Source: Caulobacter sp. NIBR2454
GTDB taxonomy: Bacteria > Pseudomonadota > Alphaproteobacteria > Caulobacterales > Caulobacteraceae
Assembly: GCF_027474405.1 (NCBI RefSeq)
Contig: NZ_CP114871.1
Location: forward strand, 3,636,226 to 3,700,225
Direction of reading: 5' to 3'
Length of the DNA: 64,000 nucleotides
Numbering within the stretch: the stretch's first letter is position 1; each line of letters opens with the position of its first letter. Position numbers and translations under genes: made by a program. This document shows positions 34,597-43,625 of this stretch, in pieces. The notes under the pieces are model-generated. The model was not told the DNA's origin and did no database searches. It saw nothing but the letters and a program-made list of their open reading frames with translations.

Positions 34597-35040
34597 CTAG
34601 TCTTCGTCCTCGTCGCCCAGCACGTCGCTGAGGCGGCGGATGTCCTGCTGAACGCGCGGGTTCGAGAACAGCTTGTCCATCTCGGTGGCGGCGTTGAAGC
34701 TCTCGTCGTGGATGAACTTCAGGTCCGGGGTGAACTTCATGTCGATGTTGCGGCCCAGCCGCCCGCGCAGAAACTTCGATACACGGTTGAGGCCTGCGAC
34801 CACCTCGTCGGTCGGCGCGCCCGACACACCCGCGCCCAGCGGCTCCACAAAGCAGATGGCGTGACGCAGGTCGGGGCTCAGTCGAACCTCGGTGACGGTG
34901 ATCGAGACGCCCTGCAGCGCTTCGTCCTGAAGCTCTTCTTCGCGAAAGACATCGACCAGGGCGTGGCGGATCAACTCGCCAGCGCGAAGCTGGCGCTGGG
35001 TGGGGCCCGTGGGGGCGCCCTTGTTCTGTTGGCGTTTCAT
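34597..35040 (-). CDS. rbfA: 30S ribosome-binding factor RbfA
   Basis: The 147-residue protein has the KH-like RbfA fold, with [17 protein letters not shown] near residue 17, the central [15 protein letters not shown] near 57, and [14 protein letters not shown] [15 protein letters not shown] near 108. It helps mature the 5' end of 16S rRNA and is needed in the cold. An acidic tail (DEDED) ends the protein. It is followed at one base by truB. The usual upstream neighbour infB is 4.8 kb away on the same strand because accessory genes intervene. Confidence 0.95.
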   Translation of the reverse strand: MKRQQNKGAPTGPTQRQLRAGELIRHALVDVFREEELQDEALQGVSITVTEVRLSPDLRHAICFVEPLGAGVSGAPTDEVVAGLNRVSKFLRGRLGRNIDMKFTPDLKFIHDESFNAATEMDKLFSNPRVQQDIRRLSDVLGDEDED

Positions 35041-35109
35041 GGGCTTTCGGACTGCTGGCCCGGCCGACGGGTCGAACGCCGGTCGCGGGGAGAATGGAAG
35101 GGCGCGCTT

Positions 35110-35952
35110 CTAGGCCCGCGGAGCCGACGTGTCCACCCTCAGCCTCTGGCGGAAGAACTCCACGACCCGGTCGCGGGCCTGCATGGTCGGGCCTTCGGGG
35201 TCGGATCGATCCAGATGCGCGGACAGTACCGAGTGGGGCGTGCGGCCCGTCCCTGGCCGCGCCGAGGCAGGGTCCAGCTCGATCGCCTCGAACCGGTCGC
35301 CGAAGGCCTTGCGATAGGCGTCGAACCGCGCGGCGGGCACGAAAGGGTCGTCTCGGAAGCGCAAACCAAGCAAGGACAGATCCTCGGCCTCGAACCGCTG
35401 TCGGGCGCAAGCGATCTCGTCCTTGGAGCAGCCCAGGGATGCCGCGCCCTTCTTGCCGAGCGGCAGGGACGGCTGTGACAGCACCGGGGCGATCACCGAA
35501 GGTTCGGTCATCATGGCCAGGGCGAAGCCGCCGGTGAAGCACATGCCCACCGAGCCCACCCCCGGCCCGCCGCACTCGGCATGGGCCTTGCGGGCCAGGG
35601 CGCGCAGCCAGTCGACGATGGGGCTGGAGCGGTCGGTGGCCCACACCGTGAACTCGCGTCGCACGCACAGGGTCTTGAGAATCACGCCGCGCGCATAGTT
35701 GGGCGTCACCGGCCGCCCTGGCTGGCCCATCAGGCTCGGGCAGAAGACGGTCATGCCGGCGGCCACCAGATCCTCGGCGAAGCGGATCACCAGCGGGTGC
35801 AAACCCGGAATTTCGTGGATGACGATCACCGCCGGGCCAGAGCCCTTTCGATAGACGTCGCGCGACCAGCGGCCATCGTCGAAGACGAAGTGTTCGAAGT
35901 CGTCCAAGTCACCGGAATCGTAGCCGGCGGCGTCGTCGAATTCTCCGGCCAT
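35110..35952 (-). CDS. Dienelactone hydrolase family protein
   Basis: The 280-residue alpha/beta hydrolase starts at ATG 35952, three bases after the stop of the serine hydrolase gene. The Cys nucleophile lies in GMCFTGGFAL near residue 128, with the acid in RFRDDPFVP near 205 and the histidine in GRTPHSVLS near 245, the dienelactone-hydrolase triad. HEIPGLHP near residue 46 is also a family motif. It is co-transcribed with the serine hydrolase; the substrate is unknown. It is one of six genes inserted between infB and rbfA. Confidence 0.83.
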   Translation of the reverse strand: MAGEFDDAAGYDSGDLDDFEHFVFDDGRWSRDVYRKGSGPAVIVIHEIPGLHPLVIRFAEDLVAAGMTVFCPSLMGQPGRPVTPNYARGVILKTLCVRREFTVWATDRSSPIVDWLRALARKAHAECGGPGVGSVGMCFTGGFALAMMTEPSVIAPVLSQPSLPLGKKGAASLGCSKDEIACARQRFEAEDLSLLGLRFRDDPFVPAARFDAYRKAFGDRFEAIELDPASARPGTGRTPHSVLSAHLDRSDPEGPTMQARDRVVEFFRQRLRVDTSAPRA

Positions 35953-35954
35953 CT

Positions 35955-37322
35955 TCACACCTTCGGGCCTGCCATGAACTGCTCGATTTTGCCGTCCGGG
36001 GTCATGCGCAAGCTGACCCACAGCACCTTGCCGGCATAGACGGCGTCGAAGCTGGCATAGGTCATGCCGCCCCGCTTGCTGCCCCCGGTTCGGCGTAGCA
36101 GGCGCAGCGGCCCCAGGGCCGAGAGCGAGGTTTGGTAGTCGGCCAGCACCTGCGGCGTGAAGAAGGCGTCGGCGTTGGGCGTCAGGCGCGAGCGGTCGAT
36201 GCGGCCCGCCGCGGCATCGGCCAAAAGCCCGCGCATGATCGCCGCATCTTCGGTGGAGGGGAGAAGCAGAAACGCCAGCCGGTCGGCGATGACGCTCTGG
36301 GCCTGATTGTCCTCGGTGTTGACCATCACGCTCAAGGCCAGCTTCTCGTCTGGCCAGATGCGGTTGTCGGTATGCACTCCCGACAGCGCGCCGCCATGGC
36401 TCCACACCCGGCGGCCGTCCTGCACCGAAACGCGCAGGCCCAGTGCATAGCTTGTCGGCTGCCCGCTCTTGAGCACGCCGGGCTGGGTCAGGGCGGCGAC
36501 CGAGGCCGGCTTGAGCAGGCTGGCGTCCATCAGGCTGATGTTCCACAGGGCCAGGTCCGCCGGGCGCATGGCCAGATGCGCGGCGGCGAACAGCCAGCCG
36601 GGACCTTCCTTGTCAGCGGGCCGCAGGGCGCCCGCGCCATAGCGCGTGTAGTTGGCCGCGTCGGGCGACTTGAGCGGCGCGCTGTCGTTCTCGGTCACGC
36701 CGGTCATGCGCAGCGGGTCAAAAATGCGCCGGCGCTGGAAGTCCATCAGACTCTGCCCGCTGACCTTCTCGACCACCATGCCGGCCACCACGAAACCGGT
36801 ATTGGAGTAGCGGTACTCCGTCCTCGTGGGGAACTCGAGCGGCGTGCGGGCCCAGCCATTCAGAATGTCGTCGCGGCTGGCCGGCAGCTTCATGCGCGCG
36901 AAAACGAAGTCCTGCGGCCAGTAATCGGTATAGCCCGACACGTTGTTGAGCACGTCCCGCAGGGTGATGCGGTCACCGTCGGTGAGGTTGGGGACATAAC
37001 GGCCGACAGGGTCGTCCAGGGTGAGCTTGCCGTCGTCGGCCAGCAGCAGGATGGAGGCGGCGGTGAACTGTTTGGAGACCGAGGCGATGCCGTATCGGGT
37101 CTCGGTTGTGGCGACGACCGGCGGGTCGAGCCGGGCCTGTCCGAAGGCGGCGAGGTGGGCGATCCGGCCGTCCTGAACCACGGCGACCGAGGCCGAGGGC
37201 GAGCCGCTTTCGGCCAGCACTTCGTTTATGATCGCGTCGATCTGGGCCTTTGGTATTTCGGCGACGGCTGGCGACGCGAAGGCCAGCACCGCCGACACAA
37301 ACGCGTTTCGGAACACTCGCAT
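35955..37322 (-). CDS. Serine hydrolase of the class C beta-lactamase / penicillin-binding protein fold, exported
   Basis: The 455-residue protein starts at ATG 37322, with GGAGG five bases upstream, and has a signal peptide cut near residue 20 (ASPAVAE). The SxxK motif SVSK lies near residue 73, YSN near 165, and WSHGG near 305, the three active-site motifs of this family. Such proteins are esterases, peptidases or beta-lactamases; the long C-terminal domain (residues 350-455) makes a plain beta-lactamase less likely. It is coupled to the dienelactone hydrolase gene downstream. Confidence 0.85.
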   Translation of the reverse strand: MRVFRNAFVSAVLAFASPAVAEIPKAQIDAIINEVLAESGSPSASVAVVQDGRIAHLAAFGQARLDPPVVATTETRYGIASVSKQFTAASILLLADDGKLTLDDPVGRYVPNLTDGDRITLRDVLNNVSGYTDYWPQDFVFARMKLPASRDDILNGWARTPLEFPTRTEYRYSNTGFVVAGMVVEKVSGQSLMDFQRRRIFDPLRMTGVTENDSAPLKSPDAANYTRYGAGALRPADKEGPGWLFAAAHLAMRPADLALWNISLMDASLLKPASVAALTQPGVLKSGQPTSYALGLRVSVQDGRRVWSHGGALSGVHTDNRIWPDEKLALSVMVNTEDNQAQSVIADRLAFLLLPSTEDAAIMRGLLADAAAGRIDRSRLTPNADAFFTPQVLADYQTSLSALGPLRLLRRTGGSKRGGMTYASFDAVYAGKVLWVSLRMTPDGKIEQFMAGPKV

Positions 37323-37368
37323 CCCCGCCTCCGACCATCCGCCCGGAGCGAGGCTAACCCGTGTTCGA

Positions 37369-37893
37369 TCAGAACCGCAAACTGCTGTCGAACGGTTCCT
37401 CGAAGGGGTCCGGACGCGATCCTGCCGGCAGACGCCATTCACCCCGGAAGGCGAAGTCCATGCTGGCGCAGGTCCGGGCCGGACCGCCGGCGGGATCGTC
37501 GCCCAGCACCTGGACCTTCAGGTCATAGCCATGGCGCAGCGTGCCCACTGCGAGCCACACGCGAGTCGAGCCGGGGCAGAAGGCGCGGACATAGACCTTG
37601 CCCTGGGCCTTGGAGGCGTCGATCTCGTAGAGGTCCGCCGGGATGATCTCGGCGCCCTTGAGCGGGCCTATTCCGGCCGGCTTGACCTCGGCGGCCGCGG
37701 GCACTGCGGTGGCCATGATCTTGCGAACCTTGCCGCCGCCCAGCAGGCGCGTCTCGAACAGAAAGGTCAGGCCCTGGCCGGTCAACCGCTTGGCGTCAGG
37801 CGAGACCGGATCATAGGAGAAGATGCGGGTCGCCGCGGCGGCGGGCGAAGCGAGGACGAAGGCGGCGATCGCCGCCAGGGCTAGACGTCTCAT
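37369..37893 (-). CDS. Exported protein of unknown function, 174 residues
   Basis: The N-terminus MRRLALAAIAAFVLASPAAAA is a clear signal peptide. The mature part has no recognised domain; it contains two cysteines (CPGSTRVWL near residue 110 and TCASMDF near 145) that could form a disulfide. Its start overlaps the stop of the DUF2939-like lipoprotein gene by four bases (ATGA), so the two are translationally coupled and perhaps act together in the envelope. I do not recognise a family. Confidence 0.65.
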   Translation of the reverse strand: MRRLALAAIAAFVLASPAAAATRIFSYDPVSPDAKRLTGQGLTFLFETRLLGGGKVRKIMATAVPAAAEVKPAGIGPLKGAEIIPADLYEIDASKAQGKVYVRAFCPGSTRVWLAVGTLRHGYDLKVQVLGDDPAGGPARTCASMDFAFRGEWRLPAGSRPDPFEEPFDSSLRF

Positions 37894-38402
37894 GGCAATT
37901 TCAACTCTGAGATCGCGCCGTCGAAGCTGACCAGCTTCCAGACCCCGCCCTGGTTGGCGAAGGTCAGCAGGCAGGGGCCTTTTTCACTCCGCGCCGCGCA
38001 AACACGGCCGCCGCCAATTGGGCGTAGCGCGCTGGCGATGGCCAGGCGGCCTGGGATCGGCATGGTGGGGCGATAGCCGTAAAACTCGGCGGCGGTGCGA
38101 AACACCGTTGGTCGCAGCAGAGCGTCGCCGGCCAGGTCGGCGACCGAGCGCGACAGCATGTAGCCCAGCGCCTTGAGCCCATCCGGAGCCCCGGACTGAC
38201 GGGTCTGCTCGACGATGCGGCTTTCCAGCTGGCGCTTGAGAGCGACCTTGTCGACGTGCCGGTCGAAAGTCGCGCCGTCATTGTCGCGGATGGCGATCAG
38301 CAGGGCGTGAACGTCGTTTGAGGCGTCGACACGCGAGACCGTGGCGCAGGCGCTGAGCACAAGGGTCGCGATCAGAAGCGGAAGGACGAGGAGCTGTCTC
38401 AT
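37890..38402 (-). CDS. DUF2939-like lipoprotein
   Basis: The 170-residue protein has a lipoprotein signal, LATLVLSACA-like LIATLVLSAC, with Cys near residue 19. The body (DVHALLIAIRDNDGATFDRH in part, VDKVALKRQLESRI, then LTFANQGGVWKLVSFDG) resembles DUF2939 domains, which are found in periplasmic or membrane proteins of unknown role. It is first in a coupled pair with the exported protein downstream. The family assignment is from pattern only. Confidence 0.6.
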   Translation of the reverse strand: MRQLLVLPLLIATLVLSACATVSRVDASNDVHALLIAIRDNDGATFDRHVDKVALKRQLESRIVEQTRQSGAPDGLKALGYMLSRSVADLAGDALLRPTVFRTAAEFYGYRPTMPIPGRLAIASALRPIGGGRVCAARSEKGPCLLTFANQGGVWKLVSFDGAISELKLP

Positions 38403-38455
38403 GTCGCTCTTTTAGCGGCGAGGCGCGCTAGGAGACAGTCCGAAGGCGGCGGTTT

Positions 38456-38929
38456 CTAGGCCGGTGGCCGGGCGAAGCGCCAGGCGGCGAGACCGATGGG
38501 CAGGCCAAAGGCGAGGGCGTGGACGAACAGGCCGAGCAGAACATGGAAAGGCTCGGTCGCGCGCTGGGGCGGATTGGCGCTGAGGGGCAGGACCACGGCG
38601 TTCATCACCCCGAACATGGCCAGACCGAATAGCGGCCCCCAGACGAAGGGTCGTTCAAGAAGCTGCGGCAGGACGCGGGTCGCCACCAGAACGAAGACCC
38701 CGGCGGCGGCCATTGCGATGGCGAAGTGCAGGAACAGGCCCAGCGCCGCCACGCCGGCCCCGCCCGCGAAAGCGCCCTTGCCCAGTAGTCCCGCGGCGAT
38801 GCTCTTGAGGATTTGAACCGGCGTGACGCCACGGGGCGCCCATGACAGGCAGGCGGCGATTATATCGAATGTCCCGGCGGCGAGCCCGCCGACGATCATG
38901 GCGGTTAGGGGTCCGGACAGACGGCTCAT
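38456..38929 (-). CDS. Four-helix membrane protein of unknown function
   Basis: The 157-residue protein starts at ATG 38929 (MSRLSGPLTAMIVGGLAAGTFDIIAA in part) and has four predicted helices near residues 8-28, 45-80, 88-110 and 125-145. The N-terminal glycine-rich G-x-A-x-G-T-x-D-I pattern recurs in a family of small inner membrane proteins that I recognise only loosely and cannot name. A longer frame upstream is not supported. It lies between the AraC regulator and the lipoprotein pair on the same strand. Confidence 0.6.
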   Translation of the reverse strand: MSRLSGPLTAMIVGGLAAGTFDIIAACLSWAPRGVTPVQILKSIAAGLLGKGAFAGGAGVAALGLFLHFAIAMAAAGVFVLVATRVLPQLLERPFVWGPLFGLAMFGVMNAVVLPLSANPPQRATEPFHVLLGLFVHALAFGLPIGLAAWRFARPPA

Positions 38930-39004
38930 GGGCTGGCTCCAGGAAACGAAGATGTCCTGGCGTAGGGCGCGGGCAGGGCGCGCCGCTTTCAAAAACCTGC
39001 GCTT

Positions 39005-39790
39005 CTAGCGCGCCAAGGCGTAGCGCAGCACGGTGGGTGGCGCGCCAAAGCAGCGCCGGAAGGCGGCGGTCATGTGGCTGTGGCTGGAAAAGCCGACATC
39101 GAGCGCCGTGGCGGTCAGGTCGCGCTCGCCCTCCTCCAGACGGTGAAGAGCCGCGGCGAGGCGCAGCCGAAGGCGATAGTCGCGCAGCGACCTGCCCGTC
39201 ACGGACCGGAAGAGGCGAGCCAAGTGAAACGGCGAACAGGCGGCCTCCGACGCGATGTCGGACAGGCCCAGCGGCGCGGAGAGATCGGCCGCGATGAGGG
39301 CGCGCGCGGCGGCGACGCGCTTTTCGTCCCTGGCGCTGGGCGTGACGCCGGCCACTTCCTGGCGGTCGCGGGCCAGGCCGCCCAGCAGTTCCATGGCCGC
39401 TTCTTCTACGGTCAGGCGGTCGGCGCACAGGCGCGCGGTGCGATAGAGGCGGACGTGAGCCAGCTGAGTGTCGCTGCTGAGCGGCGAGGTCAGCGAACCG
39501 GCGATGATCGCCTCGTCCATCACCTCTGGAGCCGGTTCGAAGACGGTGCAGTCAAAGCCGTCGGGACCCGCGCCGGTCACCCAATACTCGTCGCCGGCGT
39601 AGTAGATCAGCCCTCCGGCCGGGTCGGCCACGTGGGCCCTGCCGCGCATCTGGCAGACATAGGCTCCCCGTCGCACCAGACCGAAGTCGGAATGGTCAAC
39701 GCAGCCCGGCGCGCGGGCGCCGGCTTCACGGGTGGAGAAGTCGCTGATCTGGAAAAGGTCGGAAGAAAAAAGGGCCGCGTAGATAGTCAT
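39005..39790 (-). CDS. AraC family transcriptional regulator
   Basis: The 261-residue protein starts at ATG 39790, 32 bases after the infB stop. The N-terminal part is a cupin-like sensor domain (residues about 15-110, with GLVRRGAYVCQMRGR and GDEYWVTG). The C-terminal 100 residues hold the paired helix-turn-helix (LSDIASEAACSPFHLARLFR near 175 and ALDVGFSSHSHMTAAFRRCFG, the latter in part). It resembles cytoplasmic ligand-sensing AraC proteins. It is the first of the inserted genes and may control the downstream membrane and secreted proteins. Confidence 0.83.
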   Translation of the reverse strand: MTIYAALFSSDLFQISDFSTREAGARAPGCVDHSDFGLVRRGAYVCQMRGRAHVADPAGGLIYYAGDEYWVTGAGPDGFDCTVFEPAPEVMDEAIIAGSLTSPLSSDTQLAHVRLYRTARLCADRLTVEEAAMELLGGLARDRQEVAGVTPSARDEKRVAAARALIAADLSAPLGLSDIASEAACSPFHLARLFRSVTGRSLRDYRLRLRLAAALHRLEEGERDLTATALDVGFSSHSHMTAAFRRCFGAPPTVLRYALAR

Positions 39791-39822
39791 CCGCGCGGCC
39801 CTTCCATTTTTTGGCGTGTCGC

Positions 39823-42800
39823 CTAGAGCGACCGCTTCACTTCTTCGACGGTGAAGCATTCGATCAGATCCCCAGGACGGATGTCCTGGAAGCCTGCGAA
39901 GGCCATGCCGCATTCCTGGCCGGACGGGACCTCGTTGACCTCGTCCTTGAAGCGCTTGAGCGTCTGCAGGGTGCCGAGTTCGAGAACCACCACGCCCTCG
40001 CGGACGATACGGACCCGGGCGCCCTTGCGCACGACGCCTTCGGTGACACGGCAACCGGCGACCTTGCCGATCTTGGTGATGTCGAACGCCTGAAGCACTT
40101 CGGCGTTGCCCAGGAAGGTTTCGCGCTGGATGGGCGAAAGCATTCCCGACATGACGCCTTTGATGTCGTCGATCAGATCGTAGATGATCGAGTAGTAGCG
40201 GATCTCGACGCCTTCGCGCTCGGCCAGGTCACGGGCCTGCTTGGAGGCGCGGACGTTGAAGCCGATGACCGGGGCGTTGGCGCCCTTGGCCAAGGTGACG
40301 TCGCTCTCGCTGATCGCGCCGGCGCCCGACAGGATGATCCGCGCGCGGACCTCGTCGGTGCCCAGCTTGTCCAGCGAGCCGATGATCGCTTCGGCCGAGC
40401 CCTGCACGTCGGCCTTGATGACCAGCGGCAGTTCGCGAAGCTTCTTGTCCTGCAGCTTGGCCATCATGTCGGCCAGCGAGGCGCCGGCGCCCACGGGGGC
40501 CATCGACTTCTCGCGCTTCAGGCGGATGCGGTACTCGGTCAGCTCGCGGGCGCGGGCTTCGTTTTCGACCACGGCGAACGGATCGCCCGGCGACGGCGCG
40601 CCGTCGAGACCCAGGATCTCCACCGGGGTGGAGGGACCCGCTTCCGCCAGCTGTTCGTCACGCTCGTTCAGCAGGGCGCGCACGCGGCCCCACTGGCTGC
40701 CGGCCACGACGATGTCGCCGCGCTTGAGCATGCCGCGCTTGACCAGGACGGTGGAGACGGCGCCGCGGCCCTTGTCGAGCTTGGCTTCGATCACCACGCC
40801 ATCCGCGATACGGTCCGGGTTGGCCTTCAGGTCGAGAACCTCGGCCTGCAGCAGGACGCGTTCAATCAGCTCATCCAGGCCTTGGCGGGTCTTGGCCGAG
40901 ACTTCGACGATCTGGGTCTCACCGCCGAGGCTTTCGACGACGATCTCGTGCTGCAGCAATTCGTTGGTCACGCGGGTCGCGTCGGCGCCCGGCTTGTCCA
41001 TCTTGTTCACGGCCACGATCATCGGGACACCGGCCGCCTTGGCGTGCTGGATGGCTTCGATGGTCTGAGGCATGACACCGTCGTCACCGGCCACCACCAG
41101 GATGACGATGTCGGTGATGTTGGCGCCGCGAGCACGCATGGCCGAGAAGGCGGCGTGGCCCGGGGTGTCCAGGAAGGTGACGCGATGGCCGTCCTTCAGG
41201 CGAACCTGATAGGCGCCGATGTGCTGGGTGATGCCGCCGGCTTCGCCCGCCGCGATGTCGCTGGAGCGCAGCGCGTCGAGGAGCGAGGTCTTGCCGTGGT
41301 CGACGTGGCCCATGACGGTCACGACCGGGGGGCGCGACTCCAGGTGATCGTCGATGTCCTCGGCGCCGATGAAGCCTTCTTCGACGTCGGCTTCCGACAC
41401 GCGCTTGACGGTGTGGCCAAATTCGGTGGCCACCAGTTCGGCGGTATCGCTGTCGATCACGTCGTTGATCTTGAGCATCAGACCCTGACGCATCAGGAAC
41501 TTGATGATCTCAACACCACGCGTGGCCATGCGGTTGGCCAGCTCCTGGACGGTGATGACGTCCGGGATGACGACTTCGCGGGCGACCTTCGCCTGTTCCT
41601 GAGCGCCGCCACGGCGCTTTTCCTTTTCGCGTTCGCGAGCCCGGCGGACCGAGGCGAGCGAGCGCATGCGGTCGGCGGACTCACCGTCGCCCGCCACGGT
41701 CTGGATCGTCAGGCGGCCTTCGCGACGCTGGGGCTGGCCCTTGGTGCGCGAGACGGCCTTGCCGGGCGCGCCCTTGCGACGATCGTCATCCTCTTCCGGG
41801 CGACGGTCGAGGTTGAGCGAGCCGGGACGCGGCGTCGAACGGGTGGCGCGCTGAATCTCGGGCGTGGCCGGAGCGGCCGGTGCGCCAGGACGGGCGCCGG
41901 TGCGCGGACCGCCCGGACGGGCGCCGTCACGAGGCGCCGGCTTGGGAGCCAGGGCAGAATAGCGAACCGTTTCACCACCGGCGTTGGCGCCGCCGGAGCG
42001 ATCACCACCCTGACCGCCTTGCGGACGGTCGCCGCGATAGCCGCCGCCTTGGGGACGGTCGCCTTCGCGGGGCGGACGGGGCGCGGGAGTGAAGGTGGCG
42101 CCTTCGCGCGGGGCGCGCTGGTTGAACGGACGGTCTTCACGCGGCGCGCGCTGGCCATAGACGTTCTGCGGGCGATCCCCGCCGCCGGCCGAACGGTCGG
42201 GGCGATAGGTCGTGGTGGTCGGGCGGTCGTCGCGACGTTCGCGGCTCGGCTCGTAGGTGCGGGTTTGGTTCGCCGAAGGCGCGGCGGGCGCCGCGGCGCG
42301 AACAGTTTCGACAGGAGCCGCTGGAGCGGGCGTCGGGGCTGGGGCTGCGACCGGGGCGGCCGGAGTTGGCGCCGCGGCGACAGGAGCCGCGGGAGGCGGC
42401 GGCGCTTCGACCGGAGCAGGCGCGGGAGCCGGCGCCGCGGCGGCGGCCTTTGCGGCCTCGGCGCTGCGGCGAGCCTCGGCTTCACGGGCGCTGCGCTCGG
42501 CGGCGTCGCGTTCCTGCTGCTGGCGAGCCAGTTCAATGGCGCGTTGGCGCGCCTGCATCTCTTCAGCGGACAAGCCGCCGGCGCCGCCCGACGTGGGGGC
42601 GGGACGCGGCGCGGCCGGAGCCGCCGGCCGTGGGGCCGGGGCGGTGTCACGGCGTTCCGCCGGTGACGGTGCGGCAAGGTTGCCCCCAGCGGGCGCATGG
42701 CTGCGCGCGCGCTTGATCTCAACCGCCACCGTCTTCGACCGCCCGTGGCTGAAGCTTTGCTTCACCACGCCCGAACTGACCGAGCCCGTACGGGGCTTCA

Positions 42801-42849
42801 GGGTCAGGGGTGCCCGTCCGGGGCGGCCGTTTTCGTTCTCGTCGCTCAT
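39823..42849 (-). CDS. infB: Translation initiation factor IF-2
   Basis: The 1008-residue protein has a long low-complexity N-terminal region (residues about 60-330; Ala/Pro then Arg/Gly/Asp repeats), as is usual for alphaproteobacterial IF-2. The GTPase motifs are intact: [12 protein letters not shown] near 510, DTPGH near 556 and NKMDKPG near 610. Domains II to IV follow, including the fMet-tRNA-binding C-terminus ([14 protein letters not shown] and [10 protein letters not shown]). IF-2 positions initiator tRNA on the 30S subunit. The gene is 87 bases after the ylxR gene in the rimP-nusA superoperon. Confidence 0.97.
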   Translation of the reverse strand: MSDENENGRPGRAPLTLKPRTGSVSSGVVKQSFSHGRSKTVAVEIKRARSHAPAGGNLAAPSPAERRDTAPAPRPAAPAAPRPAPTSGGAGGLSAEEMQARQRAIELARQQQERDAAERSAREAEARRSAEAAKAAAAAPAPAPAPVEAPPPPAAPVAAAPTPAAPVAAPAPTPAPAAPVETVRAAAPAAPSANQTRTYEPSRERRDDRPTTTTYRPDRSAGGGDRPQNVYGQRAPREDRPFNQRAPREGATFTPAPRPPREGDRPQGGGYRGDRPQGGQGGDRSGGANAGGETVRYSALAPKPAPRDGARPGGPRTGARPGAPAAPATPEIQRATRSTPRPGSLNLDRRPEEDDDRRKGAPGKAVSRTKGQPQRREGRLTIQTVAGDGESADRMRSLASVRRAREREKEKRRGGAQEQAKVAREVVIPDVITVQELANRMATRGVEIIKFLMRQGLMLKINDVIDSDTAELVATEFGHTVKRVSEADVEEGFIGAEDIDDHLESRPPVVTVMGHVDHGKTSLLDALRSSDIAAGEAGGITQHIGAYQVRLKDGHRVTFLDTPGHAAFSAMRARGANITDIVILVVAGDDGVMPQTIEAIQHAKAAGVPMIVAVNKMDKPGADATRVTNELLQHEIVVESLGGETQIVEVSAKTRQGLDELIERVLLQAEVLDLKANPDRIADGVVIEAKLDKGRGAVSTVLVKRGMLKRGDIVVAGSQWGRVRALLNERDEQLAEAGPSTPVEILGLDGAPSPGDPFAVVENEARARELTEYRIRLKREKSMAPVGAGASLADMMAKLQDKKLRELPLVIKADVQGSAEAIIGSLDKLGTDEVRARIILSGAGAISESDVTLAKGANAPVIGFNVRASKQARDLAEREGVEIRYYSIIYDLIDDIKGVMSGMLSPIQRETFLGNAEVLQAFDITKIGKVAGCRVTEGVVRKGARVRIVREGVVVLELGTLQTLKRFKDEVNEVPSGQECGMAFAGFQDIRPGDLIECFTVEEVKRSL

Positions 42850-42936
42850 GCGTTCGCTTGACTACCCGCCGGCGTTCCGACGGACCCATAATTCCAAACA
42901 CGAAAGGGACCGGGCGATTCCTCACCTAGTCCTTAT

Positions 42937-43578
42937 CTACGGTTCCTCGCGCCAACTCGCCGTCCACTCAGGAGGAAGTAGCGGGCGGAAGCCTGATAAC
43001 CGCAGGACTTCAGAAGTCCAGCGATCAGCGCCTCGCCCCGCAAGGAAGGCGGTATGTATCACATTCTCCCCGCCCAAGGCCAAACCCAATTCCTCCGACG
43101 TGAAAACGCCAAAAATCTTGGGTTCAGGCGAGGCCTTGCGGGCCTGATTTAGCATCTTGCGTCGACCGTCGGCGGCCCCGTCAGAGGCCTCGATCAGCCA
43201 TGCCGCCCGTCCGGCGGCGAGGGTCGCAATGACCTTCTCGAAGCCAAAGGTAAGATGGCCGGCCCGGCGCGCAAGCCCCAGGCCATCCAGAACGCGCTGC
43301 GTCAAAAGACGCTCCACCTGCTCGACCAGGTCCGCCGGAACAGCCAGCTTGGTCTTGGCGGCGCGAGAGAAGAGTCCCTTCTTGGCCGCCGTCTCGATTG
43401 AGGCTCGATCAGCCGCCACCCAAAGGCCCCGCCCGGGCAATTTGCGCGCAAGGTCGGGCGTGACGGTTCCGTCCGGGGCCGCCACGAAGCGGATCAGGCG
43501 GGCCTCGTCCATCACCTCGCCGGTGACGATGTCGCGGCGCTCGCGATGCGCCTCGGCGTGGGTCCTGGGTGCGGTCAT
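42937..43578 (-). CDS. YlxR (DUF448) RNA-binding protein fused to an L7Ae-like domain
   Basis: The 213-residue protein has an N-terminal YlxR domain (VTGEVMDEARLIRFVAAPDG in part, and KLPGRGLWVAADR) and a C-terminal L7Ae/YlxQ-like domain beginning at GLGLARRAGHLTFGFEKV near residue 100. In many bacteria the two are separate ylxR and ylxQ genes between nusA and infB. The usual first cysteine of the YlxR RxCIVT motif is Asp here (RRDIVTG). The start ATG 43578 lies eight bases after a strong hairpin whose 3' arm holds the only good purine-rich site (GGAGG), about 17 bases from the start. Function: probably rRNA- or RNase P-linked RNA binding. Confidence 0.85.
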   Translation of the reverse strand: MTAPRTHAEAHRERRDIVTGEVMDEARLIRFVAAPDGTVTPDLARKLPGRGLWVAADRASIETAAKKGLFSRAAKTKLAVPADLVEQVERLLTQRVLDGLGLARRAGHLTFGFEKVIATLAAGRAAWLIEASDGAADGRRKMLNQARKASPEPKIFGVFTSEELGLALGGENVIHTAFLAGRGADRWTSEVLRLSGFRPLLPPEWTASWREEP

Positions 43579-43586
43579 GAAACGGA

Positions 43587-43614
43587 CCGCCCGCCTCCTT
43601 AAGGAAGCGGGCGG
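43587..43614 (-). promoter_or_regulatory. Hairpin between nusA and ylxR
   Basis: On the minus strand CCGCCCGCTTCC (43614-43603) pairs with GGAGGCGGGCGG (43598-43587), with one T-G pair and loop TTAA. The 3' arm contains GGAGG and ends eight bases before the ylxR ATG; CGTTTC follows. It may attenuate downstream transcription or hide the ribosome site. Confidence 0.55.
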
Positions 43615-43625
43615 CTGAAATCCTC

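Noticed and set aside
39811..42666. Very long plus-strand open frame of about 950 codons
   Set aside because: It is antisense to infB over its whole length; high G+C coding DNA keeps the complementary strand open. Its translation is low-complexity Gly/Asp/Arg and infB is certain.
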